Positions 43,215 to 51,289 of a DNA stretch of 64,000 bases are shown here, in pieces. Origin of the DNA: CAYJAD01 sp964368075 (GTDB lineage Bacteria > Desulfobacterota > Desulfovibrionia > Desulfovibrionales > Desulfovibrionaceae). The notes below the pieces were generated by a model. It was not told where the DNA came from and searched no databases. It saw only the letters and a program-made list of their open reading frames with translations. Position numbers and translations under genes: made by a program. The DNA lies in assembly GCA_964368075.1 (NCBI GenBank), contig CAYJAD010000008.1, forward strand, positions 8,906 to 72,905, read 5' to 3'. The first letter of the stretch is position 1; each line of letters opens with the position of its first letter.

Positions 43215-45284
43215 ATGCAAAACAAAGTATCGTCCTCTTTAGCCACCACGCAAAACATATTAGACCTTTTCATGAAGGTTTCTAGTAATATGCTTGTGTC
43301 TGCCGACCTAAATACTTTTATAGAAGAAAGCCTAGCTGATGTGGGTCGCATGCTTAATGTACACCGTAGCTACATTTTCAAAAAAGTACAGGACAATTGG
43401 GAATTAACGCTTTCTTGGGTGGCCCCAACCACACCCCCTTTTGTGAACTTTGTAGGGGGTGAAAGCCCGCAAAAAGTTTTTGAAGAAGACAATATGTTCG
43501 GTTTCTTAGAAGCTGGCAAGCCTTATATCATAAATTCCATAGACACTTTTTCCAATAAAGCAGGTGCGGAGACTTTAAAAAAAGTACACATTGTCAGCCT
43601 TATTATTGTACCTCTCTTTTCAGATGGCAAACTTGTTGCGCTTTTTGGCGTAGATCAATGTAGTCATGTGGAAAATTGGGTGCAAAAAAACCTTAATGCT
43701 GTTATCACTGTGGGGCATTTACTTAACAATGCCCTTAACTATTTTAACTCTCTAGACTTCCTCAAAAAAAGAGAAGAGGAAACGCAAGAATTATTAGATG
43801 CTTTGCCTTTTCCCATCTATATATCCAATCCGCAAACTTACGAAATGCTTTGTTGCAATAAAATGACCTGCGATCATGTTGGCGACAGCAACCCTTTGTA
43901 TAAAAAATGTTACAAAGTCATTTTTAATTATGACAGTCCGTGCGAATTTTGTAAAACTTCTTGTCTTTCGCCCAATAGCGAACCCTTTATCTGGGATTTA
44001 ACCATCGATCATTTACAAGCAGATTTTAAAGTTATTGATAGCTTTATCCAATGGCACGATGTAGAGCAAGCAAAACTCACTATTGCTTTAGACATTGCTG
44101 ATTCGTTACGCTTACAACGCGAACAAGTACTAGAACGCGAATCCTCCAAGGCAAAAAGTCGTTTTTTAGCCAATATGAGCCATGAATTGCGCACCCCTTT
44201 AAATGGCATTATAGGCATGACCAACCTTGCCATACAGGACAATGAAAACCCTAAGATTAGCGATTATTTAGACAAAATTCAATTTTCCTCCAAAAACCTC
44301 TTGACCATCATAAATAATATCTTAGATTTTTCTAAAATGGAAGCAGGAAAGCTAGAATTAGAGCATCATATTTTTTCACCCGGCGAAGTGTGTAAAAACA
44401 CTGTGGAAGATTATCGGGAACATGCCAAAAGCAAAGGAATATCCTTAAAGTACTTCATCGATGCCAATACACCATCGGCTCTATTAGGTGATTCTTTACG
44501 CTTTTCGCAGATATTACTCCATCTTATCAAAAATGCCATCGCTTTTACGGAAGAGGGAGGCGTGTGCATTTCACTGTACACCGCCACAAAAAATTCTGAA
44601 AACAATAAACAACTCTTACGGCTCATCATTCAGGACAGCGGTATTGGTATGACAGAGCAAGAGACAAAACAGCTTTTTTACTTTTTTACACAAGCAGACA
44701 GTTCCAGCACGCGTCGTCACGGTGGAACGGGTCTTGGTCTTGCCATTGTAGACCATTTAATAACTCTTATGGGCGGTGAAATATCAGTAGAAAGTACCGT
44801 GGGAAAAGGAACTACCTTTACTTGTCACATTCCATTTGTATTGCCCCAAAGCGACGATGCTTTGCTTTTCACAGCACAAGAAGAACACAACCTACCACAA
44901 GGATTGCGTATTTTACTTACTGAAGATAATGAGATTAATAGTCTTATTGCCTATGAAATTCTTACGCGCTTAGGCTGCGTGGTAGACTGTGCTCACGATG
45001 GCATTCAAGCTTTAGAATATTTAGAAAAAAAATCCTACGACTTAGTTTTTATGGATGTGCAAATGCCCCACATGAATGGTATTGAAGCAACAGAGCATAT
45101 TCGTAAAGATGCACGCTTTGATACCTTGCCCATAGTAGCCCTAACGGCGCATATTCTCACAGAAGAAATCGATAAATGCTATGCCTCGGGCATGCAAAGT
45201 CATGTGCTAAAACCCATTTCGACCCAAACTTTAACCAAAGCCCTTACGGAATTTGCTCAAAAAAACTTTACTTTTTCTCGATGA
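43215..45284 (+). CDS. Cytoplasmic hybrid histidine kinase (GAF-PAS-HisKA-HATPase-REC), paralogue 2
   Basis: A 689-residue paralogue of the previous gene with the same order of domains: GAF (about 14-178), PAS (about 190-300) with Cys232, Cys243 and Cys246, HisKA His323 in ANMSHELRTPLNGIIGM, HATPase with IKNAIAFT, DSGIGM and GGTGLGLA, and receiver with Asp614 and Lys666. The stretch around the kinase histidine is almost identical in both, while the GAF parts differ more, which indicates a tandem duplication with diverged inputs. AGGAGG precedes the ATG. No separate response regulator follows; the nearest downstream genes form a chemotaxis-type operon with its own promoter. Confidence 0.92.
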   Translation: MQNKVSSSLATTQNILDLFMKVSSNMLVSADLNTFIEESLADVGRMLNVHRSYIFKKVQDNWELTLSWVAPTTPPFVNFVGGESPQKVFEEDNMFGFLEAGKPYIINSIDTFSNKAGAETLKKVHIVSLIIVPLFSDGKLVALFGVDQCSHVENWVQKNLNAVITVGHLLNNALNYFNSLDFLKKREEETQELLDALPFPIYISNPQTYEMLCCNKMTCDHVGDSNPLYKKCYKVIFNYDSPCEFCKTSCLSPNSEPFIWDLTIDHLQADFKVIDSFIQWHDVEQAKLTIALDIADSLRLQREQVLERESSKAKSRFLANMSHELRTPLNGIIGMTNLAIQDNENPKISDYLDKIQFSSKNLLTIINNILDFSKMEAGKLELEHHIFSPGEVCKNTVEDYREHAKSKGISLKYFIDANTPSALLGDSLRFSQILLHLIKNAIAFTEEGGVCISLYTATKNSENNKQLLRLIIQDSGIGMTEQETKQLFYFFTQADSSSTRRHGGTGLGLAIVDHLITLMGGEISVESTVGKGTTFTCHIPFVLPQSDDALLFTAQEEHNLPQGLRILLTEDNEINSLIAYEILTRLGCVVDCAHDGIQALEYLEKKSYDLVFMDVQMPHMNGIEATEHIRKDARFDTLPIVALTAHILTEEIDKCYASGMQSHVLKPISTQTLTKALTEFAQKNFTFSR

Positions 45285-45343
45285 AAAAACATTAACATTT
45301 TAATATAATAAAATATTTTTTCAGAGAGCAAAACATTTTAAAC

Positions 45344-45372
45344 TTGTCAATAAATGTACGATACTATATGCT
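45344..45372 (+). promoter_or_regulatory. Candidate promoter of the chemotaxis-type operon
   Basis: TTGTCA and TATGCT with a 17-base spacer, 72 bases before the cheB start. Confidence 0.55.
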
Positions 45373-45444
45373 ACTCTTTGGTATGAAGCATTTTTGTTTG
45401 ATGTCCTGTTTGCCCCATTCTAATTTCTTTCAAGGGAGCTTCTT

Positions 45445-46512
45445 GTGGTAAAAGTCCTCATTGTCGATGATTCACTTTTTATGTGTAAAGCCCTAAACCA
45501 TATTCTCTCTGCCGACAAGGATATTGAAGTTATAGGCATGGCCCATAACGGCAAAGAGGCTCTTGAAAAATTAAAAACCTTAGATCCTGATGTCATTACC
45601 CTTGATGTGGAAATGCCACGTATGGACGGTTTGGCTGCTTTGCAAGAAATTATGAAAACAAAGCCCACACCCACCATTATGATTAGCTCTCTCACTGAGC
45701 AAGGGGCAGAAACCACTTTGAAGGCTTTGGAAGCAGGAGCGTTGGACTTTTTACCTAAATCGCAAAGCACACAAGAAATGTTCGGGCCAGATCTGACCCG
45801 TAAAATCAAGTTGTTGGCCAGAAGAAAATCGCTCATGCAATTGCGCTTTAGCATGAAAAAAAATGAAAGCTCTCGAGCAAGCACAGGCACAACTCTTAGC
45901 CGCGCCAGTGCCTCGGCATCTTGTACGCCTTGCAAAGGAGCGCGCGATATAATTGGTATTGGGGTTTCTACCGGCGGCCCACCGGCAGTACAAAAGCTTC
46001 TTTCTGCCCTCCCTGAGAATTTTCCGGCAACTATTCTTATTGCCCAACATATGCCAGCTGCATTCACAGGCCCATTTGCAAAGCGCCTTGACAATACATG
46101 TAAGATTTCCGTTAGCGAAGCCGTTGGGGGTGAGCGACCCAAACAGGGCCACGCCTACATTGCCCCAGGTGGAAAGCATTTACGCCTGCGCATGCGCGGC
46201 CCCTTACCAGAATTGGTAGTTACAGAAGAACCCACCGAGGCTCTCTATAAACCTTCTGCCACAGAACTTATGCATTCCATTGCCTCCTGCTTGCCACGTC
46301 GCTCTATAGGACTTATACTTACTGGCATGGGCAGCGATGGTTTGGAAGGAATACGAGCCCTCAAAGAAAAAGGGGGCTATATCATGGCCCAAAACGAAGC
46401 TTCCTGCGTGGTATACGGCATGCCTAAAGCCATTGTGGATGCAAATTTATCAGATAACACATTGGAGCTAGATGCCATAGCCAATGCTCTTATCACAGCC
46501 GTCAAAGGCTGA
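45445..46512 (+). CDS. cheB: Chemotaxis protein-glutamate methylesterase CheB
   Basis: Removes methyl groups from receptor glutamates, balancing CheR. The 355 residues have an N-terminal receiver (about 2-120) with phospho-Asp54 in ITLDVEMPRMDG, a Ser/Ala-rich linker (about 135-162), and the C-terminal esterase with the triad Ser175 (GIGVSTGGPPA), His202 (AQHMPAAF) and Asp298 (LTGMGSDG). The start is GTG with AAGGGAG upstream. First gene of a seven-gene run: cheB, HEAT, cheR, parA, cheW, cheY, cheA. Confidence 0.95.
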   Translation: MVKVLIVDDSLFMCKALNHILSADKDIEVIGMAHNGKEALEKLKTLDPDVITLDVEMPRMDGLAALQEIMKTKPTPTIMISSLTEQGAETTLKALEAGALDFLPKSQSTQEMFGPDLTRKIKLLARRKSLMQLRFSMKKNESSRASTGTTLSRASASASCTPCKGARDIIGIGVSTGGPPAVQKLLSALPENFPATILIAQHMPAAFTGPFAKRLDNTCKISVSEAVGGERPKQGHAYIAPGGKHLRLRMRGPLPELVVTEEPTEALYKPSATELMHSIASCLPRRSIGLILTGMGSDGLEGIRALKEKGGYIMAQNEASCVVYGMPKAIVDANLSDNTLELDAIANALITAVKG

Positions 46513-46532
46513 TTTCCAGAAGGAACAAATTT

Positions 46533-48467
46533 ATGAGTACAGCAATACACTATGACTCAAAAGCAATTTTAGAAGCTTTGGAAAGCCCAGATACTGACGC
46601 TATTAGAGGAGCTGCCTTTGAAGCTGGTGATGCATGCCTTGTGGATGCTATTCCTCTTTTAAGTGAGCATATAAAAAGCAAAAATGTGGGCATTCAAGAA
46701 GCTGCTGAATATGCTTTGCGTAAAATTCGTGGTCCACAAACTATACAAAAAATGTTGCCTCATTTGCACAGTGAAGATTCATCCCTGCGCAATGTAGCCA
46801 TGGACATTTTGCGTGAAATTAGCTGCGATGATATTCCCTCACTTACGGAGCTTTTGCGTAATCCAGACCCTGACATTCGTATTTTTATGTCTGATATTTT
46901 AGGACATTCCAAAAGTAAATCAGCCGTTGCTCCCTTATGTGAAGCACTTTTAAAAGACCCTGAAGTTAATGTGCGCTATCAGGCCGCCATGAGCCTTGGT
47001 AACTTGGCTTTTCCCGAAGCAGCAAGTGCCTTACATCAAGCTATGCAAGATGAAGAGTGGGTACAGTTTTCTGTGGTGGAAGCCCTTACAAAAATTCGCG
47101 ATGACAGCGCCATTAATACTTTAGTGCAATCTTTAAATTCCTGTTCTCCCTTGGTGGCATCCATCATTATCGATGCCCTTGGCGAGTTAAAAAATATTAA
47201 AGCTGTTCCCCTCTTGCTTAAATTTATTGAACAAGCTCCAGAGGTTTTACGCCATAAAGCAGTAAAAGCCATCGTGCAAATTTTAGGGGCAGATTCCTTG
47301 TGTCTCATTTCAGAAAAAGAACAAGGCAAGTTCCGTGGATACCTTGAAGAAGCGCTGCAAGATGAAGATGAGGACCTTTTACATATAGCCCTTATGGGAC
47401 TTTCTGTAATGGGTAAAGACAGCTCCTCTCAAGCCATAATGCAATTGCTTGAAAGATATGCACGTAAATCAGAACACGATGTATACCAAATGGCCACAAA
47501 AGTTTTAGCACAAATTGGGTATAACGAAGCCTTTGCTTCCTTCCTTACCCCCGAAAACTTTGTACAAGCCCGTTTGGCATGTGAAGCGTGTTTACATTTA
47601 GACAATGCCGATGCTGTACCTAAGTTACAAGAGATTTTCTGGACGCTGGAAAGAGATAGTCAACGCCTTGCGGCCAAATATCTTTCCGCTTACAGCGAAG
47701 AAAAAGACGCTGAATTTATGCTGGATATTTTAAAGAAGAATGTCGATGAAGACATAACAAAAAGCGCTATTATTTGTCTTGGCAATAAACTACACTACGA
47801 AGAAGCTCAAGAAACCATTTTTTCTTATTTAGAGCATTCCTATACCGATATAAAAGAAGCGGCTTTAGAAGCTTGTATTCATTTACACACCCCTGCTTTG
47901 GCCGAGCATTTTATCCAATGGCTTAACGAAGGCGAAGAAGAACAGCGCATGATGGCTGTTTATGCCTTGGGAGCCTTTGGAGTGCAAGAAAACTATTCTG
48001 CAATTTTACGAGCTATGCACGATGAAAGCGCCGCTGTGCGCCAATTAGCCGTAGAAGCGTTAACGCAGCCCAATGCCGTCATCTTGCATGAATACCTAGA
48101 AAACTTATTTAAAATGCTTAACGATATGGCGCCAGAAGTGCGCATTGCCGTCATTGATGTGCTGGGGACCTCAAAAGATACCACGGCTCTTCCCTATTTA
48201 CTCAATGCCCTTAATGATGATAATGAGTGGGTATGCATACGTGCCATGGAAGCCTTAACTGAATTTATGCCAACAGAAGCATTGGAAGAAGCTTTGTTGC
48301 CGCATATAGCCAAGGCCACTCCCATGATAACTCTTAAAATTATAGAAATTTTCTCCATTACTGGTGGTGAAGAGGCTTTTAAAGCCCTTCTTGACATGAT
48401 GCAAACCGACATTGTTGAAATTCAACAAGCAGCTTCTGAAGCTATCGCAAAAATTAAGGCAGGCTAA
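46533..48467 (+). CDS. HEAT-repeat protein in the chemotaxis operon
   Basis: A 644-residue all-helical protein built from roughly 18-20 HEAT-like repeats of about 31 residues, each with a pattern such as DPEVNVRYQAAMSLGNLAFPEA or DMAPEVRIAVIDVLGTSKDTTA. No signal peptide or catalytic motif is visible. HEAT arrays are protein-interaction scaffolds; similar proteins occur in some deltaproteobacterial che clusters. It lies between cheB and cheR (three bases before cheR), so it may hold signalling proteins together or adapt the receptors. AGAAGGA precedes the ATG. Confidence 0.88.
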   Translation: MSTAIHYDSKAILEALESPDTDAIRGAAFEAGDACLVDAIPLLSEHIKSKNVGIQEAAEYALRKIRGPQTIQKMLPHLHSEDSSLRNVAMDILREISCDDIPSLTELLRNPDPDIRIFMSDILGHSKSKSAVAPLCEALLKDPEVNVRYQAAMSLGNLAFPEAASALHQAMQDEEWVQFSVVEALTKIRDDSAINTLVQSLNSCSPLVASIIIDALGELKNIKAVPLLLKFIEQAPEVLRHKAVKAIVQILGADSLCLISEKEQGKFRGYLEEALQDEDEDLLHIALMGLSVMGKDSSSQAIMQLLERYARKSEHDVYQMATKVLAQIGYNEAFASFLTPENFVQARLACEACLHLDNADAVPKLQEIFWTLERDSQRLAAKYLSAYSEEKDAEFMLDILKKNVDEDITKSAIICLGNKLHYEEAQETIFSYLEHSYTDIKEAALEACIHLHTPALAEHFIQWLNEGEEEQRMMAVYALGAFGVQENYSAILRAMHDESAAVRQLAVEALTQPNAVILHEYLENLFKMLNDMAPEVRIAVIDVLGTSKDTTALPYLLNALNDDNEWVCIRAMEALTEFMPTEALEEALLPHIAKATPMITLKIIEIFSITGGEEAFKALLDMMQTDIVEIQQAASEAIAKIKAG

Positions 48468-48470
48468 CTT

Positions 48471-49352
48471 ATGTCTTCACTATTCAAACGGCCCACATCT
48501 CCCTTTAAACAAGAGTTGAAAATTTCTGATGAAGAATTTATTCAACTTCGGGATTTTATTTATCAACAATGTGGGATTTTTATTGCTGAGAACCGAAAAT
48601 ATTTGGTGGAAAACAGGCTCAGTAATCGAATTAAAGAATTAAAGTTAAAATCTTATTCAGAGTATTATAATTTTTTACGCTTTGATCCCAGTAAAAAAAC
48701 AGAGCTCAACCGGCTTTTTGAAGTAGTTACCACCAACGAAACCAGTTTTTATAGAAACCCACCGCAGCTTAAGGTGTTTCAAAATATTGTTTTGAAACAA
48801 ACAATTGAAGAATGTCGTAAAGCTGGGCGTAAGCGTTTGCGTATTTGGTCAGCAGGCTGTTCTACAGGCGAAGAACCCTATACCATCGCCATGATTTTGC
48901 ATGAAATTTTGAAAACAGAAATTGCCACTTGGGATATAAAAATTACCGCTAACGACCTTTCAGAAGCGGTGCTTGCTGCTGCAAGACAAGGTAGATATTC
49001 TGAATATAGCTTGCGCACCACTCCAAAAGACATTGTGGCTAAATACTTTACCTTAAGAGATGGTGTCTACACGGTAAATCCCAATGTAAAACGCTTGGTT
49101 AGCTTTGGTCAAATCAACCTTAATGACAAGTTACAACTTTCTCGGGTAGAAAAATCTCATGCGGTTTTTTGCCGAAATGTTATTATTTACTTTGACAACG
49201 ATATGAAAAAACGTGTTATTAACGCTTTTTACGACAATCTTCTTCCTGGTGGTTCTTTGCACATTGGGCACTCAGAGTCATTGCACAGCATTAGCCGTGC
49301 TTTTACACCAGAACATTACACAGGCATTATAGTATATAGAAAACAAGCTTAA
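48471..49352 (+). CDS. cheR: Chemotaxis protein methyltransferase CheR
   Basis: Uses S-adenosylmethionine to methylate receptor glutamates. The 293 residues have the all-helical N-terminal domain (about 15-75), VVTTNETSFYRNPPQL (85-100), and the Rossmann methyltransferase domain with RIWSAGCSTGEEPYTIAM (124-141). HAVFCRNVIIYFDN and GGSLHIGHSESL in the C-terminal part are also typical. It starts three bases after the HEAT gene, so translation is probably coupled. Confidence 0.95.
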   Translation: MSSLFKRPTSPFKQELKISDEEFIQLRDFIYQQCGIFIAENRKYLVENRLSNRIKELKLKSYSEYYNFLRFDPSKKTELNRLFEVVTTNETSFYRNPPQLKVFQNIVLKQTIEECRKAGRKRLRIWSAGCSTGEEPYTIAMILHEILKTEIATWDIKITANDLSEAVLAAARQGRYSEYSLRTTPKDIVAKYFTLRDGVYTVNPNVKRLVSFGQINLNDKLQLSRVEKSHAVFCRNVIIYFDNDMKKRVINAFYDNLLPGGSLHIGHSESLHSISRAFTPEHYTGIIVYRKQA

Positions 49353-49375
49353 CGGGAATACAAGCAAGGCTCCTG

Positions 49376-50164
49376 ATGCGTACAGCACATTCTGCCAAAA
49401 TTTTGGCCATTGCCAATCAAAAGGGAGGAGTGGGTAAAACCACCACAACACTTACCCTTGGAACGGCATTGGCAAAAAAAGGTAAGCGTGTCCTTATTCT
49501 TGATTTGGATCCGCATGCGTGTGCTTCTTTACACATGAAGTTATATCCCGAAGAACAAGAGGTCACATTACATGATCTTTTGCTCGCCGACGCCACGCAA
49601 TGGGCTGAAATATGGCAAAAACTTGCCCAAGATGTAGGCGAAAAAAATATACAAGTTGCTGCAGGCAGCATACGCCTATCAGAGCTTGAGCTTGATTTAC
49701 AAGAGCGAAAAGGCAAGGGCATGGTTCTTGCCAGAGCTTTAGCACCTGTGCAGAATAATTATGATTTTATTTTATTAGACTGCCCGCCGCATGTGGGTAT
49801 TTTATTGGTTAATGCGCTGGTAGCTTCTGATTTGTTAATTATTCCAATTCAAACAGATTTTTTGGCCTTACACGGACTCAAGTTGCTTTTTGATACATTA
49901 CGTACCCTGAATAAAGTATTGCCTAGTCCCATACGCTATAAAGCCTTGCCTACCATGTATGATAAAAGAGCCAGAGCTTGCACTAAAGTACTGGAACTTA
50001 TGCGTAACAAAATGGGAACAGCTATGTTTGAAACAGTTATTGGTGTTGATACACGCTTTCGCGAAGCCAGTGCCCTTGGCACCAGCATTTATCATATAGC
50101 GCCAGATTCGCGCGGCGCCATGGCCTACGATGCTTTAAGCGAAGAGGTATTGCACATATGGTAA
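49376..50164 (+). CDS. ParA/MinD-type ATPase (ParC-like) of the chemotaxis operon
   Basis: A 262-residue ATPase with the deviant Walker A KGGVGKTT (16-23), LDLDPHACAS (A' motif) and LLDCPPHVGIL (Walker B region), all typical of Soj/ParA. Inside che operons of polar-flagellated bacteria such proteins (ParC) place chemotaxis arrays at the cell pole. It has no ParB gene beside it, which argues against plasmid or chromosome partitioning. Its last codons overlap the CheW-like gene by seven bases. Confidence 0.9.
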   Translation: MRTAHSAKILAIANQKGGVGKTTTTLTLGTALAKKGKRVLILDLDPHACASLHMKLYPEEQEVTLHDLLLADATQWAEIWQKLAQDVGEKNIQVAAGSIRLSELELDLQERKGKGMVLARALAPVQNNYDFILLDCPPHVGILLVNALVASDLLIIPIQTDFLALHGLKLLFDTLRTLNKVLPSPIRYKALPTMYDKRARACTKVLELMRNKMGTAMFETVIGVDTRFREASALGTSIYHIAPDSRGAMAYDALSEEVLHIW

Positions 50165-50856
50165 AAACACCGGAGCAGTATTTTCAAGACCACGATTTTC
50201 ATTTACCGGGTACAGAAAAGATAGCAGAACAAAGCCAAAGTTCAGAAGATAGCGTCATCTTAACAGCGGCAGAACAAGCTTTTTTATTTAAATACGTGGG
50301 CATGGAAGGTGCGCAATCCATGGGTTTAGATTTGCAGCTTTCTCAGCAGGAAATGTTGGCACTTATACCTATGACCCCACCGTTGGAAGAAGAATTAAAA
50401 CAGTATCAACAATTACAAATTATTTTCTTCCAACTGCAAGACCAAACCTTCACCGTGCCTGTGGAAGCTGTGCAAGAGGTTATACGCTATCAAAGCCCCA
50501 TGCGTTTGCCCATGAGTCCACCTTTTTTGGCAGGTATTATAAATTTACGAGGAAGAGTTACACCCCTCGTATTTATGGACAAACTTTTATTTGGCAAGAA
50601 CAATAACACGCAGAGTTGCCATGAAAAATTTATTATAGTTTGTCAACGTAGAGGTATACAATTTGGTATGATTATCGATCGTATTGAAAATATGTATATC
50701 ATTGCGCAAAAAAATATTTCTTGGAACGTGGAAGCAGAAATAGGCGCCAGCATAGAAAGTATATGCGGCATCTTAGAACATGAAACAAAAATTTTTGGTA
50801 TAGTCTCCGTTGATAAGATAGTAAATCAGGTCTTACAAACAAGAGGTATAAAATGA
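50158..50856 (+). CDS. CheW-domain coupling protein with N-terminal extension
   Basis: A 232-residue protein whose CheW domain occupies about 87-228 (IIFFQLQDQTFTVPVEAVQEVI, MSPPFLAGIINLRGRVTPLVFM). CheW links receptors to CheA. The extra N-terminal 85 residues are acidic and Gln-rich and are not part of standard CheW; the segment AEQAFLFKYVGMEGAQSMGL may be an interaction motif. It overlaps parA upstream and cheY downstream by a few bases, so these three proteins are translationally coupled. Confidence 0.9.
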   Translation: MVKTPEQYFQDHDFHLPGTEKIAEQSQSSEDSVILTAAEQAFLFKYVGMEGAQSMGLDLQLSQQEMLALIPMTPPLEEELKQYQQLQIIFFQLQDQTFTVPVEAVQEVIRYQSPMRLPMSPPFLAGIINLRGRVTPLVFMDKLLFGKNNNTQSCHEKFIIVCQRRGIQFGMIIDRIENMYIIAQKNISWNVEAEIGASIESICGILEHETKIFGIVSVDKIVNQVLQTRGIK

Positions 50857-51221
50857 GTAAGCACATAATGGTCGTTGATGACTCTAAAACTATTCGTAAT
50901 CTTTTGGCTTTCGTCATGAAGGCTGAAGGCTTTAAAGTAACTACAGCAGAAGATGGTCTTGACGGCCTTGAGCAACTATATAATGGCGCTGAAGTAGATT
51001 TGATTATTTCAGACATCAATATGCCGCGTATGGATGGTTTTACCTTTATTAAAACTTTACGCGAACAGGAAGCCTATAAAGATACACCAATTATTGTCCT
51101 TTCCACCGAAGGGCAAGAAAAAGATATTCAGCAGGGAATGAGATTTGGTGCCAACCTTTATATGGTAAAGCCAGCACAACCAGAAAAAATGGTTCGAAAC
51201 ATAAAGATGTTGCTCGGATAG
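50853..51221 (+). CDS. cheY: CheY-like single-domain response regulator
   Basis: A 122-residue receiver domain with acidic pocket Asp9 and Asp10, phospho-acceptor Asp54 (IISDINMPRMDG), Thr/Ser at 84-85 (LST) and Lys106. No output domain, so it acts through a partner such as the flagellar switch or another effector. The ATG overlaps the CheW gene stop (ATGA) and cheA follows after 68 bases. Confidence 0.92.
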   Translation: MSKHIMVVDDSKTIRNLLAFVMKAEGFKVTTAEDGLDGLEQLYNGAEVDLIISDINMPRMDGFTFIKTLREQEAYKDTPIIVLSTEGQEKDIQQGMRFGANLYMVKPAQPEKMVRNIKMLLG

Positions 51222-51289
51222 CCGATAAGACTTTTTGTAGACGGATATAGACAGTTTTATCACTATAATTTTTGCAGCAAGGGTGTACT

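Noticed and set aside
45420..46142. 240-codon minus-strand open frame over cheB
   Set aside because: Antisense to a gene with all catalytic residues; no ribosome site or promoter.
49376..50164. Plasmid or chromosome partition locus
   Set aside because: The ParA gene has no parB neighbour, lies within che genes and overlaps the CheW gene, which fits array positioning instead.
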